From: Stachybotrys elegans | Lineage: Eukaryota; Ascomycota; Sordariomycetes; Hypocreales; Stachybotryaceae | Reading direction: 5' to 3' | NCBI GenBank assembly: GCA_020746835.1 | Contig: JAGPNK010000003.1 | Coordinates: forward strand, 682,001 to 746,000 | Length of the DNA stretch: 64,000 nucleotides | In this document: piece after piece, positions 43,640-53,455 of the stretch | How the letters are laid out: each line of letters opens with the position of its first letter | Position numbering within the stretch: position 1 is the first letter of the stretch | Translations under genes and position numbers: made by a program | The notes under the pieces: model-generated | What the model was told of the DNA's origin: nothing | Seen by the model: the letters and a program-made list of their open reading frames with translations, nothing else | Databases searched by the model: none

Positions 43640-45307
43640 TTACGGCACATCAGGGTACCGCCACCGTCCGCTCATTGACCCCCGAAGGCCGTAGTATCCG
43701 TCCCAAAACGCCACCATGTCCAAGAATCGAGATCCTGGGGCCCCGGACCGTGACTCGACATCCCAGATCATGATCGAGTCGCCGCCGCCGCCGGGGTTCA
43801 GGGCAGGCCAATAATCCACTGCGTGCTGCTGCTCCCCGGGCATGCCATTGGGATCTCCCGTCTGCATGAATCGCACCCAGGCCTGCACGACGCGCGCCGA
43901 GAGCGCCCTGTCGCCGTCGTCCCAGTCCCACTTGGCCGCGCCGAGGCTGCCAAACGCGTAGATGGCGGGCGACACGTGGAAGGCGCCGGCGTGGTCCCGC
44001 TCGATCAGGTCCGCGTCCGGGGGGATCGGCGGCGCGCGTGCGGATCGGTAGTACCACGCGGGCGACCTCATCCTCCCGGCCTGCAGCCTGGCGGACGTCC
44101 AAGTGGGCCAGACGAAACACTGGTCGGCAAGGAGGCTCGCCGTCGCGGCTCGCGCCTCCGAGTCGGTCTTGCTGGGGTACAGGCGCAGCAGGTCCTTGGC
44201 ATGGTGCCCAAAGGCTTCGTCGGCAAAGGCCTGGTAGGCGGCCAGCGAGTCGAGGTATGGCATCCCGCTTGATTCATTGCCGGCATTGCCGGCCAGCAGC
44301 GGGACGTCGGCGACGCTTCCCGACAGGAACATGGCTAGGGGCGATTCGGGAACTATGTTGCCGTCGATTATTGGGTTTGCCGTGTCGAACGCACTCAGAC
44401 TGATCGAGGAGGGCCCCATGGCCGATTTCCAAGGCCCCTGAGCACGAGACATCTGGCAGCGCATGATGTCCTCGGCAGGCACCTCCCGTAGTTGAGAAAT
44501 TGACGAGACCCCGAGGGCGTCCAACAGCTCAGCTCCCGCCTTCTCCGCTGCGCCCAGCGTCATGTAAGTTGCAACATGACCGTGACCGTCTGCCGGTGGT
44601 GCCAGGCCCGGCCCACCGTCGCAGATGGCTTTCGAGAATAGCGGCCTGGCCGTAGGTGCGCAGCGGAGAAGGTGGACGCTGGCGCCGCCGGCCGAAGCGC
44701 CCCCTATCGTGACGTTTTTCGCGTCTCCCCCGAAAGCCTCGATGTTCCGCTGCACCCATTTCAGGGCCGCGATCTGGTCCATGATGCCGTAGTTCCCCGA
44801 GGCACGGGATCTCGACTCGGCCGTCAGCTCCGGATGGGCGAGGAACCCCAGCCGACCCAGGCGGTAGTTCGCCGTGACCACTGTGACCCCTGCGGCTGCC
44901 AGTCCTGTTCCGTCGAACCACGGGTGCGCTGCCGACCCCCACATGAATGCCCCGATATGGAACCACACCATGACGGGCCTCTTGTCATCGGTAGCGCTTT
45001 CGGACCCCGTGTATACGTTCAGGTAGAGGCAGTCTTCGCTGAACTCAGTCTCCCCGCCGGAATACAAGGAAGTCGCCGGCGGCGGGAACTGGATGCTGCT
45101 GGGGCCAAACCTGTCAGCCGCCCGCACGCCGTCCCATGGATGAGGGCTCTGTGGCGGCCGCCACCGTAGCTCTCCCACCGGAGGTGCTGCGTAAGGAACT
45201 CCTAGGAAGGCTCTTGTGCCATTCGAAAGGCGTAGCCCGGATAACCGTCCAGACTCGACCGTGATCGCAGCACATGGGGCATGCTTGGTATCATGGGAGT
45301 CGCTCAT
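43640..45307 (-). CDS. Type-B carboxylesterase / cholinesterase-like hydrolase
   Basis: Single exon, 555 residues from the ATG at 45307 (an upstream ATG at 45349 adds 14 residues). The family is clear: GTRAFLGVPYAAPPVGELRWRPP, EDCLYLNVYTG, ANYRLGRLGFL, GNYGIMDQIAALKWVQRNIEAFGGD. The nucleophile is Ser205 in GGASAGG; the acid is the Glu of GNAGNESSG; the base is the His of GAFHVSPAIYAFGSL. Two differences stand out: the usual oxyanion HGG motif reads FHIGAF (residues 116-121) and the nucleophile elbow is G-A-S-A-G rather than G-E-S-A-G. No signal peptide is seen, so it is probably intracellular. It may hydrolyse esters in detoxification or metabolite processing; substrate unknown. Confidence 0.93.
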   Translation of the reverse strand: MSDSHDTKHAPCAAITVESGRLSGLRLSNGTRAFLGVPYAAPPVGELRWRPPQSPHPWDGVRAADRFGPSSIQFPPPATSLYSGGETEFSEDCLYLNVYTGSESATDDKRPVMVWFHIGAFMWGSAAHPWFDGTGLAAAGVTVVTANYRLGRLGFLAHPELTAESRSRASGNYGIMDQIAALKWVQRNIEAFGGDAKNVTIGGASAGGASVHLLRCAPTARPLFSKAICDGGPGLAPPADGHGHVATYMTLGAAEKAGAELLDALGVSSISQLREVPAEDIMRCQMSRAQGPWKSAMGPSSISLSAFDTANPIIDGNIVPESPLAMFLSGSVADVPLLAGNAGNESSGMPYLDSLAAYQAFADEAFGHHAKDLLRLYPSKTDSEARAATASLLADQCFVWPTWTSARLQAGRMRSPAWYYRSARAPPIPPDADLIERDHAGAFHVSPAIYAFGSLGAAKWDWDDGDRALSARVVQAWVRFMQTGDPNGMPGEQQHAVDYWPALNPGGGGDSIMIWDVESRSGAPGSRFLDMVAFWDGYYGLRGSMSGRWRYPDVP

Positions 45308-45744
45308 GGCTTTTTGACAAACACTTTTGATCGACAAGGGATTCAGCATCGTGAGGTGTTGGGGGGCTTGACTTTCTTATATACTTCACACGTGCGAGCT
45401 AATATGGTTCCATTCTCCGAGACACCCTTCCGCCGTTCAGAGGAGCGGATCCTGCTGGTCTGGTATCCTTTCCGGACTACTACACATGTAGATGGAGTAA
45501 CTGGCATATGCGTGGCTTACGACTAGTACATGAAGTCAGCGTGGTTTTGCAGGCCTTTTCAGTCTACTGTGGAGGTTAGAGTTGAATTTCTATTTGTTAT
45601 TCCAATGAAGTGTTATCTATGTCTAACTGGCCTGAATCCCATTGGGGCACACGAACGGGAAATCCCACATTATCTACATCTAATTGTATAATAAACGACT
45701 GAGAATAAAGCTGGAGAAGCGATGGCGACACTACATATGACGTT
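45308..45744. other. Intergenic region with the carboxylesterase promoter
   Basis: Upstream region of the carboxylesterase and downstream of the broken hydrolase. A TATA box is listed separately. No gene seen. Confidence 0.5.
45376..45383 (-). promoter_or_regulatory. TATA box of the carboxylesterase gene
   Basis: On the minus strand TATATAAG lies about 70 nt before the ATG at 45307. The surrounding 11-mer CTTATATACTT (plus strand) also precedes the FAD oxidase gene at 57954. Confidence 0.5.
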
Positions 45745-46455
45745 TCAGGAAGAAGCAAAGGCATAGATGAAATCGTAGCCTTGTACAACTGCCTTCCAAC
45801 CGTTGGACTTGGGGTCAAAGCTGACGTAGCAGATATGAGGAGCGTCATCAGCAAGAACCAATCCGGTTTTGATGCCCGCCTCCTACATGGCTTGGTACGT
45901 TCTCTGGCTCTGTTGCCAAGGAATCAGATCATCTGCAGTGCCGTGAATGAAGAAGGTCGGAACACGGTAACCGCCCTGTTTTATGTGTGCATATGGACTG
46001 GCCGCCCTGATGGTGTCGAGAAAGGGCTGAGGAAGCGCGTTCCAATCGAGATCTGAGCCCGAAGCTGCGGCGTCTTTACGACTGGGCAGTCCTCCGAGAA
46101 TGACGGGCAGAGTTTGCGCCTTCCAGTTGATGTGCAGCACGATTTTGATGCGTGGACCACTGTGGCTGCGTGGGTCCGAGAGAGGCTCTTCCCACGCTCC
46201 CACCATTTCGTATTTTGCGATGGGCTGCTCCTGGACTCCTTCGAGAACATTGTATTGCTGGCCCGTGTACGACGCACCGTTGGGCTCGATGGGATTTTGC
46301 CACCATTTGTCTTCGTAGTTGGTGGGCGCGTAAAAGGCTAGGATCGCCTCCGGGGGACGTAGTCCACGTGCCGGTCCTGGGATTGCTTGTTCCTTATGTG
46401 CTGAAGTTTGGGCATGTCCACGCAGCCGCCACCTCAGGAAAGACACTCTCATCAA
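45745..46455 (-). pseudogene. Broken alpha/beta-hydrolase gene (in-frame TAG and 5' loss)
   Basis: The frame from 46455 carries a strong alpha/beta-hydrolase C-terminal half: ARGLRPPEAILAFYAPTNYED, DPRIKI-like HINWKAQTLPVILGGLPSR, PQPFLDTIRAASPYAHI, then VPTFFIHGTADDLIPWQQSQRTYQAM. The last contains the catalytic-Asp loop (HGTADD). A TAG follows at 45885-45883, but the same frame goes on with EAGIKTGLVLADDAPHICYV and GWKAVVQGYDFIYAFA up to a TGA at 45745, which holds the catalytic His. So a single nonsense codon cuts off the active-site His. The 5' part with the nucleophile elbow is missing, and around 46400 a second frame (EVAAAWTCPNFST) fits better, so a frameshift is likely there too. Intact relatives are esterase/thiohydrolase-like proteins of fungi. 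Confidence 0.7.
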
Positions 46456-46614
46456 AGGAATTTGGAAATACCTCCGAGGTGACCCCCTTCTCTACATTTA
46501 GCAGTAGCATTTATTGGGCACAAACGTCAGGTTCACCTGGAATTGCGAGTCTTCTACATCGGCGACAGTAACGATTGTTTACGTCGTATGTGTGCGAACA
46601 TCTATCTATTGCTG

Positions 46615-48438
46615 TCACTTTTTGTCAAGCACCTCAATCAAAGTCTCCAGCTCACTAACCACAGTTCTATAAAAGGCCCTTTGTAAATCAGCGCTTTCAA
46701 AATCCGAACCATATCCAAAGTCACATTCAAGACATCTGTACACAACATTCTGGTACCTGGGACCCAGTCGTGAGGTGTGCTTTGAGAGCTTCCGTACCTT
46801 GACCACATCATGCATATCCAATACCTGCCAGCTATCAACCTGTAATAGAGCCACGCCTAGACTGTACAGCGAGAGGTTTCGGACGCCAAAGGACAGATAG
46901 GCCTGATGAGCGAGAGCCCGGTTCTGGGAGACGTCGTCACTAGCATCAATTCCGTCCTTCATGACATCTTTAGACGGTATCTTAGTGCTGATATGAAGTG
47001 TCTCAAGCACTGCATCCAAGCCATAGCACGGGTCGAAATAGAGAAAGTCTTCTAAGTTCAAGAAACCCCGCCACCAAGGGGTTGAATGAAACTGAAGCAA
47101 TCCCTGCGCCAATGTAAGTGCCAACTTCAACTGCTGTGGCACTGACATGGTTCCGTTCACAGTCTGAGAGATAAGGTTCTTCAAAGATGCAGACCTCTGT
47201 GATGTGGAGGTTAAGCTCAGGTATTGTGGTTTGTCAAAGCAGATAGTATGCCGAAAATTTGCCAAAGAGTCGATGTAGTAAACTGGCGGGTTGACAAGCC
47301 GGTCCGGCGCAAGCAGTCCACATACATCTTGGACTGCGGGCAAGGCTTCGGCATCCGGCTGAGAAGATGGTACACTGCAGTCGCAATCCGAACTTGAGGC
47401 ACCGCTGTCGGGAGTCATGAGTTTGAGACGTTTTCGGGGCTGTGAATCATCGACAGACTCGGGAGTTGGGTACCCAAGAAGCGTCTGAACTGGCATTTTT
47501 GTTGAAGTCACCCCGAGAATTGTTGATTCACTATGCCAAAAGTCAGTAACCAAAACCAAAGTGCTTGCGGGACATCTAACTTGATGACTTCGAACCCCGA
47601 CACCATTTGACGTCGAATAAAAAAGTCCAATGCGTCGCGTTTCTGGCACAGGAAAAGCCCAAGAACATGGCGGGTGTGATTCATGCTACTGCAGGACCAA
47701 TACTGGCCCAAAGCCTGATAGAAGGATGAGGACTGATGCGTCCTGGTATGGTATGTCTTGGGTATCTCTTTGCCACTTTCTTGTCGTAGCTTCGGTTTGG
47801 CTTCCTGTATTTTCTTGGCCGTTTTTCGCAGTCGCCTCAAGTCTTGGTTCAGTTCCTTGATACTATTTATCCGTGATTCGTATTTCGATTTATGAAATGC
47901 AACATCAAAGGCGTCTCGTATCCGCTCCGATGATTTTTGTTTTGTCTATCTGATATGTTAATGCTACTCCTTTGACTGCAGCAAATAGCACTCACCAAAG
48001 GCGAATCTTTTCCAAACTCGACATGCAAGTCCAAACCGAGGGAGCGTATTTGGTCTCTCATCTCCTGCAGGACTCCCTCAAAGTCATCGTACCTCCTGCC
48101 AAGGTGCCTCTTGATACCCTCATCAAGCTGAGGATTGCTCCAAAGGGCATTTTCTTCTTCTTCGATCATAAACACCACATCGTCGGGGTCAATGACTTCT
48201 TGTAGTAAAAGGTGGCACTCGTCAAGAAATATGTGTGTCTCCTTGATGACATTAGGACTCTGGAATAGAAGATAGGAAGCCGAGCGCGTGGTACCTTAGC
48301 AAACTTCTTGCGCAAAATCCTCAGCTCCGAGCTGTACCGTCTGAATGTCTTCAGATGAGCTTTTGCTACCTTGATTCCCTTTATCGCGCCCACTAAGAGA
48401 GGCGCCACCCCGAGCGCAATAGATAAAGGATCTGCCAT
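46615..48438 (-). CDS. DUF7580 pseudokinase-like protein with a hydrophobic N-terminal helix
   Basis: Exons 48438-48295, 48259-47996, 47945-47581 and 47530-46615 give 562 residues. The N-terminus (MADPLSIALGVAPLLVGAIKGIK) resembles the first helix of death-fold-like domains (HeLo-like, Fungal_N) of fungal NLRs. A helical region follows to about residue 200. The C-terminal third has DUF7580 landmarks: QYWSCSSMNHTRHVLGL, LALTLAQGLLQFHSTPWW, the LSFGVRNLSLYSLGVALLQ segment, and the closing YRCLECDFGYGSDFESADLQRAFYRTVV. DUF7580 has a kinase-like fold but here no catalytic Lys, HRD or DFG motif is seen. The acceptor of intron 2 (GATAG) and the donor of intron 3 (GTTAGA) were set by phase. It shares a 395-bp promoter with the C2H2-bZIP gene. 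A role in self/non-self recognition is inference. Confidence 0.75.
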
Positions 48439-48833
48439 GTCCGGAACTGATCCTATCTTCTGGAAAAGTCATGCTCAGTGTAGTGTTCGGAAGAGAGTAA
48501 GGAGGGGGATGATTGTGTTGAAATTTGGGTGGGGTCCGAATGGAGGGTGGGCGCTTGTATCGTATTACAACCTGCAGTTCGCCTTGGGAGTGATAAGGCA
48601 GACAGGGCAGACAGGGCAGACACAGCCATACTCTGCTTCGCCCCATGTGACATGCCAACTTACCCATCAATACAACCCCGCTTTGCCTCATTTGAAGGCA
48701 GGATCAACATTATTTCACTTCTGCAATAGAACCGTTCAACCTGGCCTCTCGCTGTTCAAAGTCAGGCTGGATTATTTGTTCAACTGAGAGGAAAAAGCCC
48801 TCACCACATCAAATCCCGGTATTCGCAAACAAG
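48439..48833. promoter_or_regulatory. Bidirectional promoter with 9-bp tandem repeats
   Basis: The 395 bp between the divergent ATGs of the DUF7580 and C2H2-bZIP genes. It contains GCAGACAGG twice in tandem (48598-48615) followed by a partial third unit (GCAGACACA). No other gene fits in this space, so both genes must be driven from it. Confidence 0.55.
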
Positions 48834-50870
48834 ATGGAAGTCACTAACTACCATATACACGAATGGCAACAAACGATCTCGAGTTCACAAGAAGAGGCCA
48901 TCGAGAAGCCACTGGTTGCGTTGCTTTTCGACGCTAGCTCGGAGCTTTTTCTTCACCTGCTTGATGATCTGTCTAGGCTAAAGATCAAAAAGGATACGCT
49001 CCGCAGATTTGAGAGGAGTTATCATCAGTTCCTCCTCTGGGATAATGGCTATGGCGTCAGCAAAGGCAGCCTGGAGGAGAAGCTCAAGAGATCACAAAGA
49101 ATGGGCGATTTCACGATCCGGACTCTCAAGAGCATATGCCGAACTCTCACAATGAGTAAGTAAATTGCCCGGGTAACTATTCACCGCTTATACTTGCATA
49201 ATTATAGAAATTGTCCCCATTATAGAAGAGGATGAAGGGACAAACAAGGCCCGGTATCTAGAGGCAGCCAACGTCTGGATTCTTGCAGAGAAACTATCTG
49301 TTCTGCTGCAGAGTGATGATTCGAACGATGGGTTTAGTACCGAAGATGACTCCAGTGACAACGAGGCCATGCAACCACCAAACCCAGACGCGATTATTGC
49401 AGCCGAAAAAGAGAAGAGAGCTCGAAAACTGTCTCTAATTGCGTCTGACCTGCAGGCGGATATGGAATGCCTGCTTGACCTGGCGTCGAGGTTTGAAGAG
49501 CAGGTCATCAACCCTGTTATTAGCGAAGACGCTGCTGATCCTAGAACTGTGGAAGGATGGGACCCAGCGGAGCGCTTTGTGAAGCAGATACAAAGCCGTT
49601 TTCCGCTTTGCGACCCAGCATTATCAAGTCGTCTGGGGAAGGCAGTGTGGGAACGCGTGCTAAAGCACCATAAACGCCGAAACCAACTCAATCATGAAGA
49701 TGTCCAAACTGCAGGGGACGAAACATTGATTGACCCCGAAAAGATACCTAGCGGAAATTCCAAATCCTCACAATACCGTGATTCTGGGATTGGCACGTCG
49801 ACTTACACGAAAAGTGTCTATGGGTCGGGAAAGTACGCGCCGTTGCTCATCACGCTTCCGGGATCAAAAAGCTCGTGGCTCGGGTTCCCAACGCTTGAGG
49901 ATTTAGCGCCGCACGGAAATGATTTCACATGCATCGCTTGCGGCAAAAGATTATGGATTACGGAAGAGATGACTTGGAGGTGAGATTTTCCCCAGCGGTG
50001 AAGCAACCAAAACAACTACTGACTTGAAACAGACATCATATCCTTTCAGACATTGAACCCTACGTTTGCCTCGAGTGTCCTTCGGAATTTGAGTGCCAAG
50101 AGACTTGGATAGAGCATCTCGAAATCGAACACAAGCCGTCGAGCTATTGGCAAGACTTCACTTGTCAACTCTGCCATGAAAACGTCAAGACAGGAAGGGG
50201 GAACGTAGTCAACCACTTATCCAGACATTTGGCAGAAATTTTTATGTTGTCACTGATGACATACCCAAGGGGCATATCAAAATATCAAAGCAAAAATGCT
50301 CCGACAAACTCTTCCACGCCACCCTTAAACCGGCATGTGTGCGCCCAGCATGGCTGCTTCAGGGAATTTAGTTCTCCCGAAGCCTTGAAGCAACACATAA
50401 GAGCTACGCATAATCTCGAACAGACATCCGACCAAGCCGTGCAGCACGAGGAAGCGGAAATAAGGCCGTCCAGCCCCAAGAAAGCGGAACGGAAAGCCCT
50501 AACTTTTACTCAACCTAGATCCAAGACACCAGACGTCGACTTGCGTTCAGGGGCAGATACTAGACCAGCCTCACCTTCACATGATCTCCCGTCTGCGTTG
50601 GCTCCGGCCACTGCCCGCGCTAGCAAACCAGAGATCCTTCAGAAGGAGGACGATCCGTCATCGTCGCTCATTTTGGATGCCGCATTGAAACGAGCCCGCA
50701 ACACTCTGGCGGCTCGAAAGTCCCGAGAACGCAAAGCGCAACAGCTTGAGGAGGCAGAGGAAAGGATCAAGAAACTTGAAGAGGAGCTAGCCCATTGGAA
50801 GAAAGTCGCCCACTTGCGCTCCAATTTGACCGATGAGACATCACAGGATAGGGAAAAAGAAGAAGAATGA
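48834..50870 (+). CDS. C2H2 zinc-finger / bZIP chimeric protein
   Basis: Exons 48834-49155, 49208-49979 and 50033-50870 give 643 residues. Residues 1-110 form a helical domain (LLFDASSELFLHLLDDLSRL, SLEEKLKRSQRMGDFTIRTL) seen at the N-terminus of many fungal C2H2 proteins of the acuF-like/NLR-associated group. Residues about 345-450 hold Cys/His fingers: FTCIACGKRLW, YVCLECPSEFECQETWIEH, FTCQLCHENV with HLSRH. A classic C2H2 finger lies near 468-492 (VCAQHGCFREFSSPEALKQHIRATH). The C-terminus is a bZIP: basic region LKRARNTLAARKSRERKA near 585 with the N-x7-R core, then a zipper LEEAEERIKKLEEELAHW. The basic region is of GCN4/CPC1 type. All splice junctions keep frame (ATG A|AA, AG|A). A nuclear transcription factor is likely. 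Confidence 0.85.
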
Positions 50871-51078
50871 GGGCTTAGGCTTTTAAGTACACAAACAAAA
50901 ACGCTCATGTGCTTTGAGCAACCCCATCTACAGACCCTCGTGTGTTGTGCAAAAAACGTTGATCGATCCCATCGCCCAAAGAGCACACACCAAGATGGAA
51001 CTCCTTCGAGATGATGAGGGCATTGAGAGGGATACTTGGATGAACAACATTGCTGACAGATGTATAAATGTTTCAGAG

Positions 51079-51748
51079 CTAATCCATCTTGGTTTTGAAG
51101 CCAAGAACACGTCTCCGATATTCAGCCATCTGAGCTAGTTCTTCGCGCGACCTCGCCATCATAGAAGCCTGCTGCCACTGAATGCTATCCATAAGGGGGA
51201 CTGAAGGTTCCTCCATCCCAGCTTGTAGAAACTGTTCATGATCCTCAGGCTTCAGCACTGACTCGAATCGCTTGCCATTCCATTCGATAAGTGAGGCAAA
51301 ATATCTGTGTATTCATGTCAGAAACTGGAAGGTGGCAGGAAGGGCAGATTGGATGGCCTAATAAGGCTTCTTACTCCCGTCCAGGCTTCTTGCAATAAGC
51401 CGTATTATCGCGAAACTCGGCATCACAGTAATTGATCGATTCGACCTTTCCGGGACCCGCGAGGCAGGTCCAGCCCTGTTCGTCGAAGCAAGTGCCCTCC
51501 TGGCACTCTTCGAGATATGGAACAACGCTGACACAGCAATACGTTTCATATCCCTCAGGACACTTGGGGATTTGTAATAAACCCCATTCATCAAGAGGTC
51601 CTTCTGAATTCAAGCAAGGATGTTCATCAAGACGATCTCCTGAGTCTAAGCAACCGTATTCACCAAGAGGACCTTCCGAGTCTGGTAGTACACGGGTGCT
51701 TGCGCTGCTCGCTGTCAGTACCACGATGAAGGGCTTGTAGAAGCGCAT
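51079..51748 (-). CDS. Small secreted cysteine-rich protein, unknown
   Basis: Exons 51748-51375 and 51304-51079 (intron 70 nt, donor GTAAGA, acceptor CACAG) give 199 residues. The N-terminus MRFYKPFIVVLTASSAS looks like a signal peptide. Residues 20-58 contain an acidic imperfect repeat (SEGPLGEYGCLDSGDRLDEHPC and NSEGPLDEWG). Then comes a Cys-rich part (KCPEGYETYCCVSVVP, EECQEGTCFDEQGWTCL, NYCDAEFRDNTAYCKK) with about nine Cys in 65 residues. The second exon adds a Cys-free helical tail (EYFASLIEWNGKRF, ARSREELAQMAEYRRRV). No family recognised; size, secretion signal and Cys content are those of effector-like secreted proteins. Host or self target unknown. Confidence 0.65.
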
Positions 51749-52128
51749 CTTGAATTCTGGACCGTTGATGAAAGGGTGGGAGGATGAGGATTGTGAGAGT
51801 GTGGCAGGGAAATATTGTGAAAAGAGGGGTCGGTGAGAGCTTTTAGGTAGCAGCCACGTTTGCTCCCACCGCGCCTTGATATTTCAGCCCCCAAATTTGT
51901 TCGTTTTACGGCCGTATATTGGATGACTGCGACTCTACCTTTTTGCCAGGTGTTATCTATTGATATGATATCGTCTTCATCGCCGGAGGGGCCTCTACAG
52001 CCAAGCAGCTACACACGACTAGCAATTAAATGCAAGGATGGAACGAAAGCTAGAGGGAGCCCACCAATGGTGATCTTAGAACTGGACTGGACAGAGATAT
52101 GGAAATATTTTAAAATGCAAAATTTGAG
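51749..52128. other. Short intergenic region
   Basis: Promoter of the cysteine-rich protein and 3' flank of the membrane protein gene. Nothing else recognised. Confidence 0.5.
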
Positions 52129-53455
52129 CTAAGACATATAGCCAGCTAAGGAGGGATCATCGTAATCCAAAATCCGACCCCTTTTGTGGTTATGTATTTG
52201 GGGAGAGCTGGCGTATTGAAACCCTCTCGAATTGGGGGATGTTTGGGTATCGTTTGTGTTTGTGGCGTGGGCACTGGGGGCCAGATCATACGACTCCCCT
52301 GGTGATTGTAACTCTCCTTGGCCCTCCTCGCTGTCAGGCAAGCGCCCATGATATTTCGGTTCGCTGCGTATGCTGAACATTGACGATATTGACTTGAAGA
52401 CGCCAAGCTGAGGCATGTAAACTCTCATGAAATTGGCGAATCCAGGCGTGCTGCTTATAATGATGGCCACGTCGTTCTCCACAACTGTGCAAATGATGAT
52501 AGCTGTGTAGTTCCAACTGCCGTCCTGAGTGTCAAGGGCCTGAACTCTGTATACTAATGATAAAAGACCCGCTGCTACTCCGCTTGTCTTTGGTTAGCAG
52601 GAAGTTGGTAGAGATGGACGTGTCACTTACACGAGAGCGGTACAAAAGATCACCAAGAGTTGAACCCTTCTCTTGTGCGAAAGATTTAGTCTGAGAATAG
52701 ATGGAATCGGCAACATAAAGATGACCAAATCGAGAAGCACTCCAAGTGCGGCTTGTGTGATTGCCCAGATCAAATGCCTCTGTGGGCGTCCGTTGGTCAA
52801 CAGACTCGACCAGGTCTCGCCTGCATGAGGAGCTGATAGGGCGGCGGCCACAGGAACATTGGTGAAGTACAGCAAGGCCGTAAAGATGATACCACAGCGG
52901 ACTGATATGCGCATAGAGTTCTGTACGCCGAAAATTTGCTGGTAGAGCAAGAAGATGGAGCTCTTGGAGAAGAATGGCGCAAAAGACAAGATGATGTGTT
53001 GCGCAAACAAAAGCTAAGATCTCTGTAAATAATGGTCTAAGAATCCAGGACTCTCAGCTGCTGATTGTTACCTTCATGTAGGAGCCACCATACCAGCAAG
53101 CTCTAACATCCCACTGATGACGGGCATATCGGGTCTGAGCGAGTACAAGACCCGTGTGTGCAAGGGATAGGATCAATGCAACCGCCACGAAATCTAGCAA
53201 TTCACCCATTAGTAGCTGCATCTCTTACTTTCGCAGACTAGTAACAAAGGGTAGGGCTGTCGCACAGTCGCTCCACCATGGCTTGTGTCTATTGGCAAAC
53301 AGCCTACAGCCCGTTGTGATGACAACAAGTGCTGCCAAAACAACGCATACCGAGATGAGGACCGGTGCGAGCGTCTCAACATTCCTGAAGTCGGATATGG
53401 AGCCGTCCGGGGAGATGGCAACAGGAATCCTGCAGAGATCGAAATGCGAGGCCAT
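52129..53455 (-). CDS. Fungal rhodopsin-like seven-helix membrane protein, second copy
   Basis: Exons 53455-53266, 53193-53072, 53013-52631 and 52582-52129 give 382 residues. The product has the family order: VETLAPVLISVCVVLAALVVITTGCRLF (helix 1), NRHKPWWSDYFVAVALILSL, TRYARHQWDV, then LLFAQHIILSFAPFFSKSSIFLLYQQIFGV, HLIWAITQAALGVLLDLVIFMLPIPSILRLNLSHKRRVQLL, and a last helix VENDVAIIISSTPGFANFM. The tail is Ser/Pro-rich and acidic. The last intron was set by phase (GT|GTAAGT to ACAAG|C). It is only distantly similar to the protein at 22.5-24.1 kb, so the two are not a recent duplication. Ligand and function unknown. Confidence 0.88.
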
